Of a stretch of DNA of 55,862 nt, positions 40,838-51,600 are shown piece after piece (position 1 is the first letter of the stretch; every line of letters begins with the position of its first letter). A program made the translations under genes and the position numbers. Under the pieces are notes generated by a model, which saw only the letters and a program-made list of their open reading frames with translations, had not been told where the DNA came from and ran no database searches. This DNA comes from Fragilaria radians (taxonomy: Eukaryota; Bacillariophyta; Fragilariophyceae; Fragilariales; Fragilariaceae), in NCBI GenBank assembly GCA_900642245.1, contig CAAAJI010000064.1, positions 165,677 to 221,538 of the forward strand. Reading direction: 5' to 3'.

Positions 40838-41031
40838 TGTTAGCAAGTCTTCTATTCAGATGAAAAAGAGATGAAGAGAGTTGATAGCACAAACGAGATG
40901 CACTAAAAGTTGTAATTACTAAATTACTCTTTTCTTATCGCTGACTCACATATTTGATGATTCACGCTCTTTGTGAATTTCCATGTATCCTTAATGATTA
41001 ACCTTGAATGAACGTAAGGGATATTCCAATA
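40838..41031 (-). repeat. 3' LTR of copia-1
   Basis: About 194 bases; on the plus strand begins TGTTAGCAAG. Nearly identical to the other LTR over 160 bases but lacks a 21-base segment near 40992. Confidence 0.88.
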
Positions 41032-41201
41032 CCCTCCCTAGACCGAAACGTTCATTTACTCCTAAAATCTTCAACACTCCCAAGAAATTTCATGGCATGT
41101 TTCTCATACATTTCTTGATTCACATTCTTCGTGAAAATATCAGAATCATTATCATTGGATTTCACAAACTCAACTCTTACGATTCTGTCTTCCACATTCT
41201 C

Positions 41202-42989
41202 TCAAATAAAGTGATACCTAGTATCAACGTGCCTGCTACGTACGCCGGTCGAGGAATTTTGACTCATAAATAAGGCACCAACGCTATCAGTTTTCACCAC
41301 AATTGGAAGTTCTACTTCTATTCCAATGTCCTTAAGAATGAAGTAGACAAATCTGATCTCTTTGACCGCCTCAGACATTGCAACATATTCAGCTTCGCTA
41401 CTGGACAGCGTTACTCCTCTTTGCGCCTTTGAACGCCAACAAACTGGTACGTTTTGAAGATAAACAATGAAACCTGTCACACTAATCCTTGTTTCCGGAT
41501 CTCCAGCCCAATCACTGTCCGAGAATACTTTCAATTTCCAAGAGTTTCTACTGTCAAAATTTGGTTGAATTTTTAAGCAGTAATTTTTGGTGTCCAAAAC
41601 AAATTTGACAACGCAAAGCATCTCCTGGTAAGTCCCATAAGTTGCTCTATCCATGCACTTAGACAACTCTCTCACGGCATTGCTTATATCAGGTCTTGAG
41701 TATTTGATTAAATATAGAAGCATGCCAACTCCCGAAAGATAATGTTTCTGCAAACTTTCGGGAATAGTGTTGCTACCTTGATCTGGACAAGTTATCTTGA
41801 ATCTTGGAGTTCCTGGAGTACCATAGATTCTCTTATCAGAGACCTCATCAACAAACTTCTCAATTAATTTGTTGATTAAATGAGGTTGAAGGATTAAAGT
41901 TTCACGCTTATTGATGTCTTCAATTACCCAACAGCTTAAATAATCCTTCAAATTTCTTTCAACCTTTAACGAAAAACCTTTCATTTCCAAGTCAACAATT
42001 AACTTATTGATGTCTTGCTCCTTACCTACAACAAGACAATCATCGACATAAATTCTGATAATCATAATATTTGATTGATTTCCTTTGCTCAATAAACATG
42101 GGACTGATTTATTTTCGGTGAATCCAAGGTCCTTGAGTTCACAAATTAACCTTTTATAAAATTCTCTAGCACTCTGAACTAGTCCGTAGATAGTTTTCTT
42201 CAGTTGCAAGCACTTGTTGTCTTTGACATTCATACCATCTGGGGCGTTCATATAAATTTCTTCACTTAGTTTGCCGTGTAAGAAAGGTGTCTCAACATCA
42301 ATTATTGATGCTTGAAGTCCCCACATGATCTTTTTAATAAGTATAATACGAAAACTTACATCGTTAATGACAGGGGCAAAACTTTCATTGAAATCAATCC
42401 CTGGTATTTGGCTGTAACCGCAGGCCACCAATCTAGCTCGAAATATGCCATTCCTTTTAATTTTAAAAATCCACTTGCACTTAATAGTTCTCTTTCCTTC
42501 GGGGACATCTTCTTTATTTATGATTTCCCAGACTTTCTTATTATCCATATCGCCCAATTCTTTGTTGATTGCAGCTTTCCATAACTCACGGTCCTTTGAA
42601 TTGGAGTGATTCCACGCGTCATCAAAAGTTGTAGGTTCTAATTCAGAGGAAGAAATGTTGAACAAGGCAATGCTGACTTGATCCAAAAGAATCTCCCTTC
42701 CTTGTTCAATATTTTTGATTAAAGTCAAAGCCTCTGGGTTATAACTGCTCTCTAATTGCTTCAACTGGCGATATACCTTTTCTTTAGTCCTTTCATTTAA
42801 TGCGGGTTGTTGATTAGATGAAATGTCTGGATTGACTACTGGATTTTCTGTAGGTTTTACTCTGAAATCATCATCATCATCATCAAATTTTTCAGAAGAT
42901 GTCTTCGACTTTGACCATGTTTTGAAGGTTGTTTCCAACCAAATGATATCTCTAGAATGGATAATTCTTTTAGAATCAAGGTTTAGCAT
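41202..42989 (-). CDS. Copia-1 pol, reverse transcriptase and RNase H
   Basis: 595 codons open. It starts right after a TGA and is in frame with the integrase ORF upstream, so it is the C-terminal half of one polyprotein. Copia RT motifs: ELWKAAINKELGDMDNKKVW, KCKWIFKIKRNG, FAPVINDVSFR, FLHGKLSEEIYM, KTIYGLVQSAREFYKRL and the active site YVDD in IRIYVDDCLVV. RNase H: FSDSDWAGDPETRIS, CWRSKAQRGVTLSSSEAEYV and the end RSRHVDTRYHFI. All catalytic acidic residues I can check are present. Confidence 0.9.
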   Translation of the reverse strand: MLNLDSKRIIHSRDIIWLETTFKTWSKSKTSSEKFDDDDDDFRVKPTENPVVNPDISSNQQPALNERTKEKVYRQLKQLESSYNPEALTLIKNIEQGREILLDQVSIALFNISSSELEPTTFDDAWNHSNSKDRELWKAAINKELGDMDNKKVWEIINKEDVPEGKRTIKCKWIFKIKRNGIFRARLVACGYSQIPGIDFNESFAPVINDVSFRIILIKKIMWGLQASIIDVETPFLHGKLSEEIYMNAPDGMNVKDNKCLQLKKTIYGLVQSAREFYKRLICELKDLGFTENKSVPCLLSKGNQSNIMIIRIYVDDCLVVGKEQDINKLIVDLEMKGFSLKVERNLKDYLSCWVIEDINKRETLILQPHLINKLIEKFVDEVSDKRIYGTPGTPRFKITCPDQGSNTIPESLQKHYLSGVGMLLYLIKYSRPDISNAVRELSKCMDRATYGTYQEMLCVVKFVLDTKNYCLKIQPNFDSRNSWKLKVFSDSDWAGDPETRISVTGFIVYLQNVPVCWRSKAQRGVTLSSSEAEYVAMSEAVKEIRFVYFILKDIGIEVELPIVVKTDSVGALFMSQNSSTGVRSRHVDTRYHFI

Positions 42990-44828
42990 TCAATAAACGT
43001 CATTGGAATGATTAACTGAATATCCCACAAACATACATGTGGTTCCACAATTTGTTAACTTTCCTTCAATATCCGATTTAGTTGTAACCACTCCCATTTC
43101 TCCAAATGATTTTAAATTGGGAGGCAACTTTGGTGTGCTTCCAAATAGTAACTGATAGGGACACTTATCTTGTCCTTTAAGAGACGTTATATTAGATAAG
43201 AAGGTCACAGTATTTGCACATTCTGACCAGACTCCAGATCTGATTTCTTCTTCTAGCCCTGCATCATTCAGCATTGCGCGGATTTGACCGTAGAGAGTCT
43301 GGAATTTCCTCTCAACCTTACCATTTCTTTGTGGAGTTCTTGGTCCAGAGAACTCAAATTTAATTGATTCACCATTTAGGCGACAATAGTTGTAAAAGGC
43401 CTTGTTTTCCCCGGAATCGTCGCATCGAATGTATTTAACTTCAATTCCCGCAATTTTTAAATCAGTTAAAAGAATCCTCATCTTATCTTTCAACTCACCC
43501 TTTGACTTCAAGAAAATACTCCAACAGTAATCAGTACAATCATCAACAACAAGGGCCCAGAATTTAGATCCACCATAGCTAGCGTTTTTAATAGAGCTTA
43601 TGTCAACGTAAAGCCTTTCCCCAGGAATTTGACTACTTCCTTTCCATTCTTTATTAATGTTCTTCTGTCTGGCCTTTGCGATCGCACATTGTTCGCATGT
43701 CTTAAGTTCACCAAACAGTTTGAAACCATGAATCCGAGCTGTACTTTCCAACTTAAGTGAACCGCAATGCCCTAACATTTTATGGAAGTCATTGACCTCA
43801 ATTCCCTTCTTGGTAACACCATTTACAACAGTGTAAGCAACGGGATTATCACAGGGTCTCATCAATATTCCTGAAACTGTTCCATCTTTTGCCTTGAAGA
43901 ATCTGTCAAACGTGATTTTACTCAACCCCTTACTCGATGAGATAATTATATCATTGTTGCTGATCCTGTAGCCTTTCTTCAATGCTTGATTTATGCTGAA
44001 TAAATTGACCCAAAGGTCAGGGACAAATTTAACTCCTTGAAGAGTGATTGTGAATGTTGTTCCGTTAATCTGAGTGACATCTAACTTGAGGTTTCCAATC
44101 TTAGTTGCAACTAAGAGATTACCATTTCCGACTCTAATCTTTTCATCAATATCTGTAACATCAAACATGCCTCTATCTGAAACACAATAATGAGAGCTTG
44201 CACCACTGTCACATATCCAAATATCATCATCAAACTTCTCAGCATCCAATGTTGCTGCAAAGACCATATCTTGTGATTCAAAATTTTCACGATCGCGATT
44301 ACTGTTATTACCGTTACCAGAGGAATTGTTGTTTGTTTTGTTTAGTCGTGAGTCCTTCCTTAAGAGTTTGAGGCAGTTTTGTTTCACATGTCCCGGCTTG
44401 CGACAATAAGTGCAATAAATACTTCCACTCGCATTTCCACCGTTACTACTGCCATTTTGATTTCCTCGATTGTTACATTGGAACGATTTATGTCCAATTT
44501 TACCGCAATTTCTGCACTTTCCTTTGAATTGTCCGCTATAAAGCGCCATTTCATCTGATGCTTCGCCACTTTCATTATTTGAATGATTGTTCAGTCTTTC
44601 AAACCGCAAACTTAACTCTGATCTTACTTCACTGATAGTTAATGGATCTTTCTCATCTCCAATCCTCCTTTCCAATAAGGCAACCTGTAAATCATAATCA
44701 GAAGGTAGGTTATTCAACACATGGATCAAGAACTGCTTTTCCGAGATTTCCAAACCCATTTCCTCAAGTCTTACGCTAATATCTTCCAGCTGAGTAATCC
44801 AAACTTCTGGGTCTTCACCTTTCTTCAA
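42990..44828 (-). CDS. Copia-1 gag C-terminal part, protease and integrase
   Basis: 612 codons. UBN2-type gag (DPEVWITQLEDISVRLEEMG), two CCHC knuckles (CRNCGKIGHKSFQC and CTYCRKPGHVKQNC), Asn/Ser-rich linker, protease active site WICDSGASSHYC, pre-integrase HHCC (FHKMLGHCGSL ... CEQCAIAKAR), integrase catalytic D in YVDISS, D in IRCDDSGENKAF and E in PQRNGKVERKFQ. Ends at a TGA directly before the RT half. The 5' end is a frameshift from the gag start. Confidence 0.9.
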   Translation of the reverse strand: MKKGEDPEVWITQLEDISVRLEEMGLEISEKQFLIHVLNNLPSDYDLQVALLERRIGDEKDPLTISEVRSELSLRFERLNNHSNNESGEASDEMALYSGQFKGKCRNCGKIGHKSFQCNNRGNQNGSSNGGNASGSIYCTYCRKPGHVKQNCLKLLRKDSRLNKTNNNSSGNGNNSNRDRENFESQDMVFAATLDAEKFDDDIWICDSGASSHYCVSDRGMFDVTDIDEKIRVGNGNLLVATKIGNLKLDVTQINGTTFTITLQGVKFVPDLWVNLFSINQALKKGYRISNNDIIISSSKGLSKITFDRFFKAKDGTVSGILMRPCDNPVAYTVVNGVTKKGIEVNDFHKMLGHCGSLKLESTARIHGFKLFGELKTCEQCAIAKARQKNINKEWKGSSQIPGERLYVDISSIKNASYGGSKFWALVVDDCTDYCWSIFLKSKGELKDKMRILLTDLKIAGIEVKYIRCDDSGENKAFYNYCRLNGESIKFEFSGPRTPQRNGKVERKFQTLYGQIRAMLNDAGLEEEIRSGVWSECANTVTFLSNITSLKGQDKCPYQLLFGSTPKLPPNLKSFGEMGVVTTKSDIEGKLTNCGTTCMFVGYSVNHSNDVY

Positions 44829-44847
44829 TGAAGAGTCTCTGAACTGT

Positions 44848-45162
44848 TTAATCTAATTTAACCATAGAGGGAGCAGACATAGGTTCATACTTATTTTTAA
44901 GCTTTTCCCAAGCCGTTGTTGCGTTACCATCAGGATAATCCTTGCTCTTACATCCCCTTACAATGTTGAACGCAACCTTTCCAAAACTGGTCTTGACATC
45001 AATTGAAAGCAACAGTTCTGTATATGCAAGTTCGTTCACTTCAATGGCATTTTTCATCTTCTTGCCCGTGACTGAATCCTCATCAAACTCTTCATCTGCC
45101 TTGGGAATAGACAACTTTCCGATCAAAATATCCTTAAAACCATATCTCTTGGCCTTTGCCAA
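44848..45162 (-). pseudogene. Copia-1 gag N-terminal part
   Basis: 104-codon open piece reading AKAKRYGFKDILIGKLSIPK to SAPSMVKL, the normal gag N terminus. Upstream, the frame is interrupted by a TAG where relatives have Trp (EWPI-stop-SEKFLAK), and no in-frame ATG is evident before it. Downstream, a frame change near 44840 separates it from the rest of gag. Confidence 0.8.
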
Positions 45163-45353
45163 GAACTTCTCACTCTAAATAGGCCACTCATCAGACTTTC
45201 CGCAGAAAGGAATCACTCTAATAGTGTAAATCAGTCATCTTAACTCAGAACGCGAATGACGAATGAATGAAAAGGGTAATGATAAATATTCCCAAATAAA
45301 TAGTCAAATATAACAATAAATAGAAATGACAATTAGGTACCCACGATTAAACG

Positions 45354-45570
45354 TGTTAGCAAGTCTTCTATTCAGATGAAAAAGAGATGAAGAGAGTTGA
45401 TAGCACAAACGAGATGCACTAAAAGTTGTAATTACTAAATTACTCTTTTCTTATCGCTGACTCACATATTTGATGATTCACGCTCTTTGTGAATTTCCAT
45501 GTATCCTTAATGATTAACCTAAACAAATAAAAGAAACTAATCTTGAATGATCGTAAGGGATATTCCAACA
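45354..45570 (-). repeat. 5' LTR of copia-1
   Basis: 217 bases; on the minus strand begins TGTTGGAATATCCC and ends GCTAACA, with inverted termini TGTT/AACA. It has a 21-base segment (AAACAAATAAAAGAAACTAAT, near 45524-45544) absent from the other LTR. Confidence 0.9.
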
Positions 45571-46890
45571 TTTCTATGCCATTCAGAAACGTTGATAGTA
45601 TCCTTGCTGCTTGATGGCTTTTCAATGTATCATCTACTTGTTGCTGGCACTTTATTTTATTTGACAACCATTTCATTCCTTTTTCAGAAAGAGTCATCCA
45701 GATTTCTGGAGGTGCTTGTGTCAATTTACATACCATTGCAGTTTTTGAAGACATGGAAATGTCTATTTTCTTCATCAGAGCCAATCAAAACTGTCTTGAC
45801 CTCATCTTTCTTGGTAGTACCTGTAGGTTGATATGTATTATGAATCTGTCTTGCAGTCTTTTCCTTGGTTTGTTGGTCATATCTAATGGCATGTGATCTA
45901 AGGAAACTAACCAACAGTATCACCCATTCCAATATTTTGTGCATTACCAAACAACGTTTTTCTTAATATCATCATCATTCCAAGTTGTTTGACCAAGTAG
46001 AACAAGTTCTGTGAACGCATCTTCATAGTCTTGTACCCATTTGAACATCCCCCCTTTATAATGTTGATGAAAGACTGTTGTAATGACACTTTTTAGCTTT
46101 TTAATTCTAAGCCATCTGTCTCATATTGATTCACCAACTGATACCATAACCGGATACTATCTTGGTTATTTCTATTCTCCATCAAAATTCTACGTCCTAT
46201 TCCGCCTTATCAAACACAGAAAAGTGCGCCATACAGTGCGTGTGCATTTTTCCTAATTTGAGATACGGATGATACTTCATCCATGAAATCAACATAACAA
46301 TCTACTCCTTTACTAAGTAAGCAGTCTGAAAATCCGTATCAAATAGATAAGCTGCGCCAATTTGCCCATAATGACCTTCTATTTTATTTCTAAAAACTTT
46401 GAAACGGTCTATGTTTCCATCCCAAATGACTCTTAAAGGTAGGACTTGATGAATAGATTTTCCTGAAGTCTTAAAGATCTCTGTTCGTGAGAGGACACTT
46501 GGCAAAGATAATTTACTTGCACTTGATGCATTCTTCTTGGATCTGGTGCAAATTGTAGATCCAATTAAAGAGTCCTGTGTCATAAAGTCTCCTAAATCAT
46601 TTAAAAAATCTTTCCTTATCTGCCAATAACGTGCCATATAATGAATTTTTAATGTTGCTATACTGTCTGCATTTAGAATTTTGGTTTCTTCCTCAAATGT
46701 GGACGGGATTAGCTTCTCTGTCACATCTGCATGTTCATCAAACCAGATTTCTCTTTGATTAGCATCTTTAAACACTTTCCCAAACATATCACTTTTATAA
46801 TAGAATCCTGGAAAACAGAGTCTCGTAGATCTTGACGTGAAAACAAATTTCCAACCTAATGTAGGTCCAAAATAGATACGTGGATCATGT
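45571..46890 (-). pseudogene. CoDi-type gag, degenerate
   Basis: Minus-strand gag of a CoDi element interrupted by copia-1. Longest piece 46787-46302 (MFGKVFKDANQREIWFDEHA ... VIWDGNIDRFKVFRNKIEG, HYGQIGAAYLF). Upstream the frame stays readable from about 46890 (YFGPTLGWKFVF). Downstream pieces in other frames lead to HYKGGMFKWVQDYEDAF and HQAARILSTFLNGIE. Several stops and frame changes. Its pol is not adjacent. Confidence 0.75.
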
Positions 46891-48626
46891 CAACATCTCC
46901 ATAACAATTTATGGAGATGTTTAATGACTTAGAATTTTTCAATTCCTGATGATATGTCAGGAGATCCCCAAACTGATACTTCAGATGACAATTTACCTTT
47001 GCTACTATGACTTGAGCTTTCCGTTGACACTTCCAAAAGGAGGAACAAAGATGAAACTAATGGAAGGAAGAAGACAAACAAGAAGATAGAAGTGAAAGCT
47101 CAAAAAAGAGATTTTAACTCTGGGTCTAATCCCCCCAGATTACCAAATTTATTCACTGTTTGAATGGGCCCCTTGGTGAGGGAAACTTATAGAGGTCAAA
47201 TTCAAAGTGGTGTTTAGACTGGATAGAGTGAAGTCCAGCTCTTGTGACCTTCCATCAAAGATCCATGTTGATTCCAATGCCAGCTGCCTTACGTGCTTTA
47301 GTTCTGGTGTCAGCTCACCTGAAATTGCGGAGTTCTGTCCAACTTTGCACGTGGCTTATCTTATCGCTCAGGCCTAAGCTTCACTTGCGCATTATCCAGA
47401 GTTTATACTCTACCTAGCAACAACTTTGCTCAAAAAGTAAATCCACAATTGGAAAAACCTTAAGATGTGGGTTTTAAGGACTTTTACGTGTCCCCAGGTT
47501 CCGAAAACCCCGTTCCTTATCCCACAAGCGCTCACCAGGCCCGGGGCTTGTTCTTTCACTAGGGATTTGAGGTTCACTTCTCCACTCTGCAACTACTCCC
47601 GTAGCCCTTCAACGTGAGATTCATGCAGTTTTCTTCTGCCTCTCAGCTGGGAGCGTCAAAGAGGAATGTGCGTTCAAAATTCTTGGTTTATGCTCAGAGA
47701 GGGAGAGCTCAGTTATAAGGAGTTTCTTGCTTCTCCTGCAATGCGTTTATAGGTAGATTTTTATGAGTTTCTTGCTTCTCCCGCAAATTTCGTTTAGTTA
47801 AAGCAATTAAAGCCTAACTTGGGTTGAAAGAAATTGTCCCCGCCATTGATATTCTTCTGTAGCTAAGCCGGTACAATGCTATAGACTTTTCTTGTCTTTT
47901 TTTTATAGATTTGTCTCTCTGATGTGCTAGTTTAGTGTTAGGGCCGTTTTTAGCAGTAAAAAAGAAAAGGATTTTTGACAAATAAGTGACAATAAACACA
48001 CACACACACTATTCTTGATGCAATGATAACGGGCAAAACAAAAAAACACAAGCGCTTTACCTTTGAAGTTACCTTTGTAAGTGATGGATTCTGGTTCCTT
48101 ATAAACTGAAAAGATAATTTAGTTCTGAAAAGGGTGATGAAAAGAATCCTCAACGAGTTGAGCTAAATAAATAGCACCAATCACCAAAAGTATCAAGTAT
48201 AACATATGACTCTAATCCAAGGCATCGTGATCTTTTGAAATTATATAACCAATCAACTTTCGGCTGGAAAAAATATAATAATTGCAATCTTGATCAGGAA
48301 GCTGATAAAGCAAGGTGTTCACGACGATACAGCTGCAAAAAAAATAACATTGACACGGACTAAATTTAGCGAGACCTGCAAGCCCATTAATTTAATTTTT
48401 TCCGTAGCTAACATCCGGGTCATCTGTGATTTGTTTTGTGGAAATCAAACTATCCCGAATCCTTAACATGCACCATTCCTTATTCGATCTCATCTCCTTG
48501 ACGATTTTTCCGAAAGTCAAAAAGAACAGAAAAGGTGATCTAAGTGACCCTGACATTTTCACAAGTGCAACCCTAGAGAACTTTGTTTATTGTAAATATT
48601 TTATGTATAACGTTTTCTAATTGTAG
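46891..48626. other. Non-coding stretch between CoDi gag and receptor copy B
   Basis: No gene supported. It contains a 23-base direct repeat, GAGTTTCTTGCTTCTCC-type, at about 47721 and 47767, and a (CA)n run at 47996-48009. The first part may be CoDi leader or LTR, but no boundaries are visible. It ends with the intron acceptor TTGTAG (48621-48626) of receptor copy B; no homology to the 5' flank of copy A was seen further upstream than about 15-20 bases, and no convincing first exon. Confidence 0.45.
47996..48009. repeat. (CA)n microsatellite
   Basis: Seven CA units upstream of receptor copy B. Confidence 0.85.
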
Positions 48627-51600
48627 AATGCAGTGCGTTTGGTAGATTTTAAATCCCTCCCGTTGCGACAGCCTCATTTCAAGTCCATGATTTCCATTCG
48701 TAATTTGTCATTATCTGCCTGCACGGTGTGTCCAAAGGGAGAGGCAATAACCCTTCCCAATACAAAGCTTCAAATTCCAGGCTTTGATTTTGTCGACGAT
48801 TGTTTGACTCTTTCTCAATTTGCCCCGCTACTTTCCCATAATTCCTCCGAGTGTAACATTATTCATACAATTAGCAGTCTTTGTGGATGCTTTACAAGGA
48901 AAGATGCATGTTATCTTTGTCCTGATAAATCAAAAGCTGTTTATGGACAGCGAGATCTTCCTTTTCTCTCCGAAATGTTCGGTGGTATAAGTCCAACTTG
49001 TGAGTTGATTGAGGCTGGCTTACAGACATACTCCTATAACGATGGATTTTGTCAGACTAGTCAACAGCTGATCAGTGAGTACTGTGGATGTGGTGCGGAA
49101 AAAGGATCTAAACCAATCGAAGTCGAAGAAGCATTTGTTTGTCGCTTGTGTGCTCTCGGAGACAGTCCTATAGCAGAAAAAGAAATCCAAATCGAAGGCT
49201 TTCCGTTGCGAACTTGCGGACAACTTTCCATGGCAACTGAAACACTCTATTCGAATACTAGCCTCATCTGTCCCATCGCCCGACAATTGTACACGCATTG
49301 TGGATGTGCAACGAAGTATCAGCGTCCATGCGCTATTTGTGGAACAAGTCAATCGTATGAAGTGCCGTTTCCAAACAAGACACTAGATCCTTCGTTGACT
49401 TCCCCCTTATTTCCTGGATTATCGATATCATGTCAAGTCTTAGCTGATCTGGCATATGGAGCACCCAGTCGGGAAGAACTTCCATGGTTAGCAGCAAATT
49501 GTGCTGCATTGCAAGGTCTTGGTACGGAATGCGGTTGCGACATTCCAAAAGAGACATCCCGTTGCAGCATTTGTTCCCATCCGCTGGATACCCGTGATTA
49601 TCAAGATAAGGCCATCATTCTTCCAGGATTCGACCAAGCAACCTGCCGATTTGTAGAGCTTGCGGGTCCATTTCTGCAAGACGGAGACAAAACTCTATAC
49701 GAACACAGATTCATAACTTTTGATTGTAGGTACATGAAATCTGTTGGTATTTTCTGTGGCTGCAATGATGGTCTATTTGTATACTGGGGAGCTGATTCGC
49801 TATCAAAGCAGATTGCAGTGGTATGGATACAAAGAATCACAGCCATGATGTCCATTTGCGGTTCTCTTGCCATCATTTTTCAAGTGTTGAGACGAAAGGC
49901 TAGCGACAAGTCAAAAATGTACTATCGGATCGTTTTCGTGCTCAGCTTGGCAGATATTCTATCATCTATAGCCTGGGGGCTTGGACCTCTACCAACAAGT
50001 TATGACTTTAAAGCCTTGTACAATCTAGATCGTGAGATTTTCAAGGAGAAAGCGTATGCCCTTAGGTATTATGGCTCCTATGGAAATGAGGTGACGTGTA
50101 AAGTCCAAGGATTCGTGCTGCATTTAGGATTTACGTCGATCCTTTTCAATGCCTCTTTGTCATACTTTTACAAGCTCTCTGTTTTGGATGGATTTCGCGA
50201 CAGGCAATTTACAATGCGTTATCACATACTTCTAGTGTATCTCCCTGTTTGCATTGGTATATGTGTGGCATTTGCGGCCATACATTTTGTTACGTTCACG
50301 CCGTTGGGATGCATGCTAGGTTCCCATAGGGACAAAGGAGGATGGATAAAGCTAATATTTTTTTTCTATGCCCCTTATGGGCCATGCTTCTTTTACGTTC
50401 CACTCAATACAATGTACATTTATTGGAAAGTGCGAATGCAACGAAAGGCAGGAAATCGCTGGAGTCTCTCAGCAAGGGCCAACCTTAACTCAGATCGAAG
50501 TTTCAATACAGAGTCTGAAAACTCATCCATGAGATATTTCAGTGTTTTTCGAGGTTTCAGAAGGTATTTTAGTAAGAGACTCGAAAGACCTCAGGCATCG
50601 GTCCTTTCAAGATTAGAAAGAAACGTCTTTTGGCAGTCATTTTGGTATGTAGTGGCATTTCTAGCATCCTACACAATTTTTGCTCTTGTATTTGCGATCG
50701 ATGGGTACGAAGTGGATTCCTATCCATTATTTGTTCTTCTGTCGTTTTTGACTCCTATGCAAGGTTTTTTCAACTTTCTTGTTTTCTTTCGTACAAAAAT
50801 ATCAGTGGTAGTGTCAAATATAAAGATCGGGATGTCAGAGCGCGTCAAGGCTATGAATAGGAAAGCTTATCGACAAATGAAGAAGCTTTTAGCATGGTTA
50901 CGTCGTGACGCTAGTATCGCGGATGGAGATGAAATGCGTGATGATCACAACCAAGATCAACCATCCCGTAGACAGGAAATCGTTGCTCATTCAAGTGTTC
51001 AGCCAATTGATTTGCTGTATGAAGCAGATGATAATGCTTCAGTTATTCCAGAAGTGGAAATAAGAACCAAGGAAAAAGATGAGGATTCATTCAAATCTTT
51101 TGAGTGTCTAGAATTAGAGATAGATCGAGGTATAGAGGTGCCAAAAGACGGAAGAATTCGAAAGGCTTCAAATTTCAAAGATGATTTAGGTCATCTTATT
51201 GGTTTGCAAGAGATTGATGAAATTCCGATGCATTCTCTCGAGATGCAGATTAATCACAACGCTATGGATATGGGTATTTCCACAGAGATTCCCACAATCG
51301 ATGCTTTTTCTGTGAAGAGGCATGATATAAATTTGGAAGATAGAGAAACAGCTATGTCGACAAGGAAAAGAGAGCAATTGCTCTCGAGCGTAATGGAGTC
51401 TGATTTTTCTGAAGTAGGTGAGGACTTGCCTGAGGTAGATAGGATGGCCACCAAGCATGATAACAAAAACCTAGAATCAGTGTTTTTTACTGAAATGGTA
51501 ACCAAACGCGATCAAGTGTTTTCGAGTGTAATAGAATTTTCGTCAGAGATCAGCCAGGAGACTGTTGACACAGAAAGTCAGAGTAATGTTGTTGATGCCT

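Larger units (their letters stand above)
40838..45570 (-). mobile_element. Copia-1: nearly intact Ty1/copia LTR retrotransposon
   Basis: 4.73 kb, minus strand, with two LTRs and a TTTCTA target duplication (40832-40837 and 45571-45576). Order LTR-gag-protease-integrase-RT-RNase H-LTR, the copia order. Coding capacity is broken only by a few lesions: a TAG near the gag start (about 45174), a frame change at about 44840 and a TGA at 42992-42990 between integrase and RT; a start codon is not evident. A purine tract (AGGGAGGG on the minus strand) abuts the 3' LTR near 41032. This is the youngest-looking element of the window besides gypsy-1. Confidence 0.93.

Noticed and set aside
47721..47789. 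Short direct repeat as LTR or TSD pair
   Set aside because: Copies are only 46 bases apart and not at the border of any element; a local tandem duplication is simpler.
48426..48620. First exon of receptor copy B
   Set aside because: Begins with GTG, has no donor site in fitting phase and no signal-peptide character.
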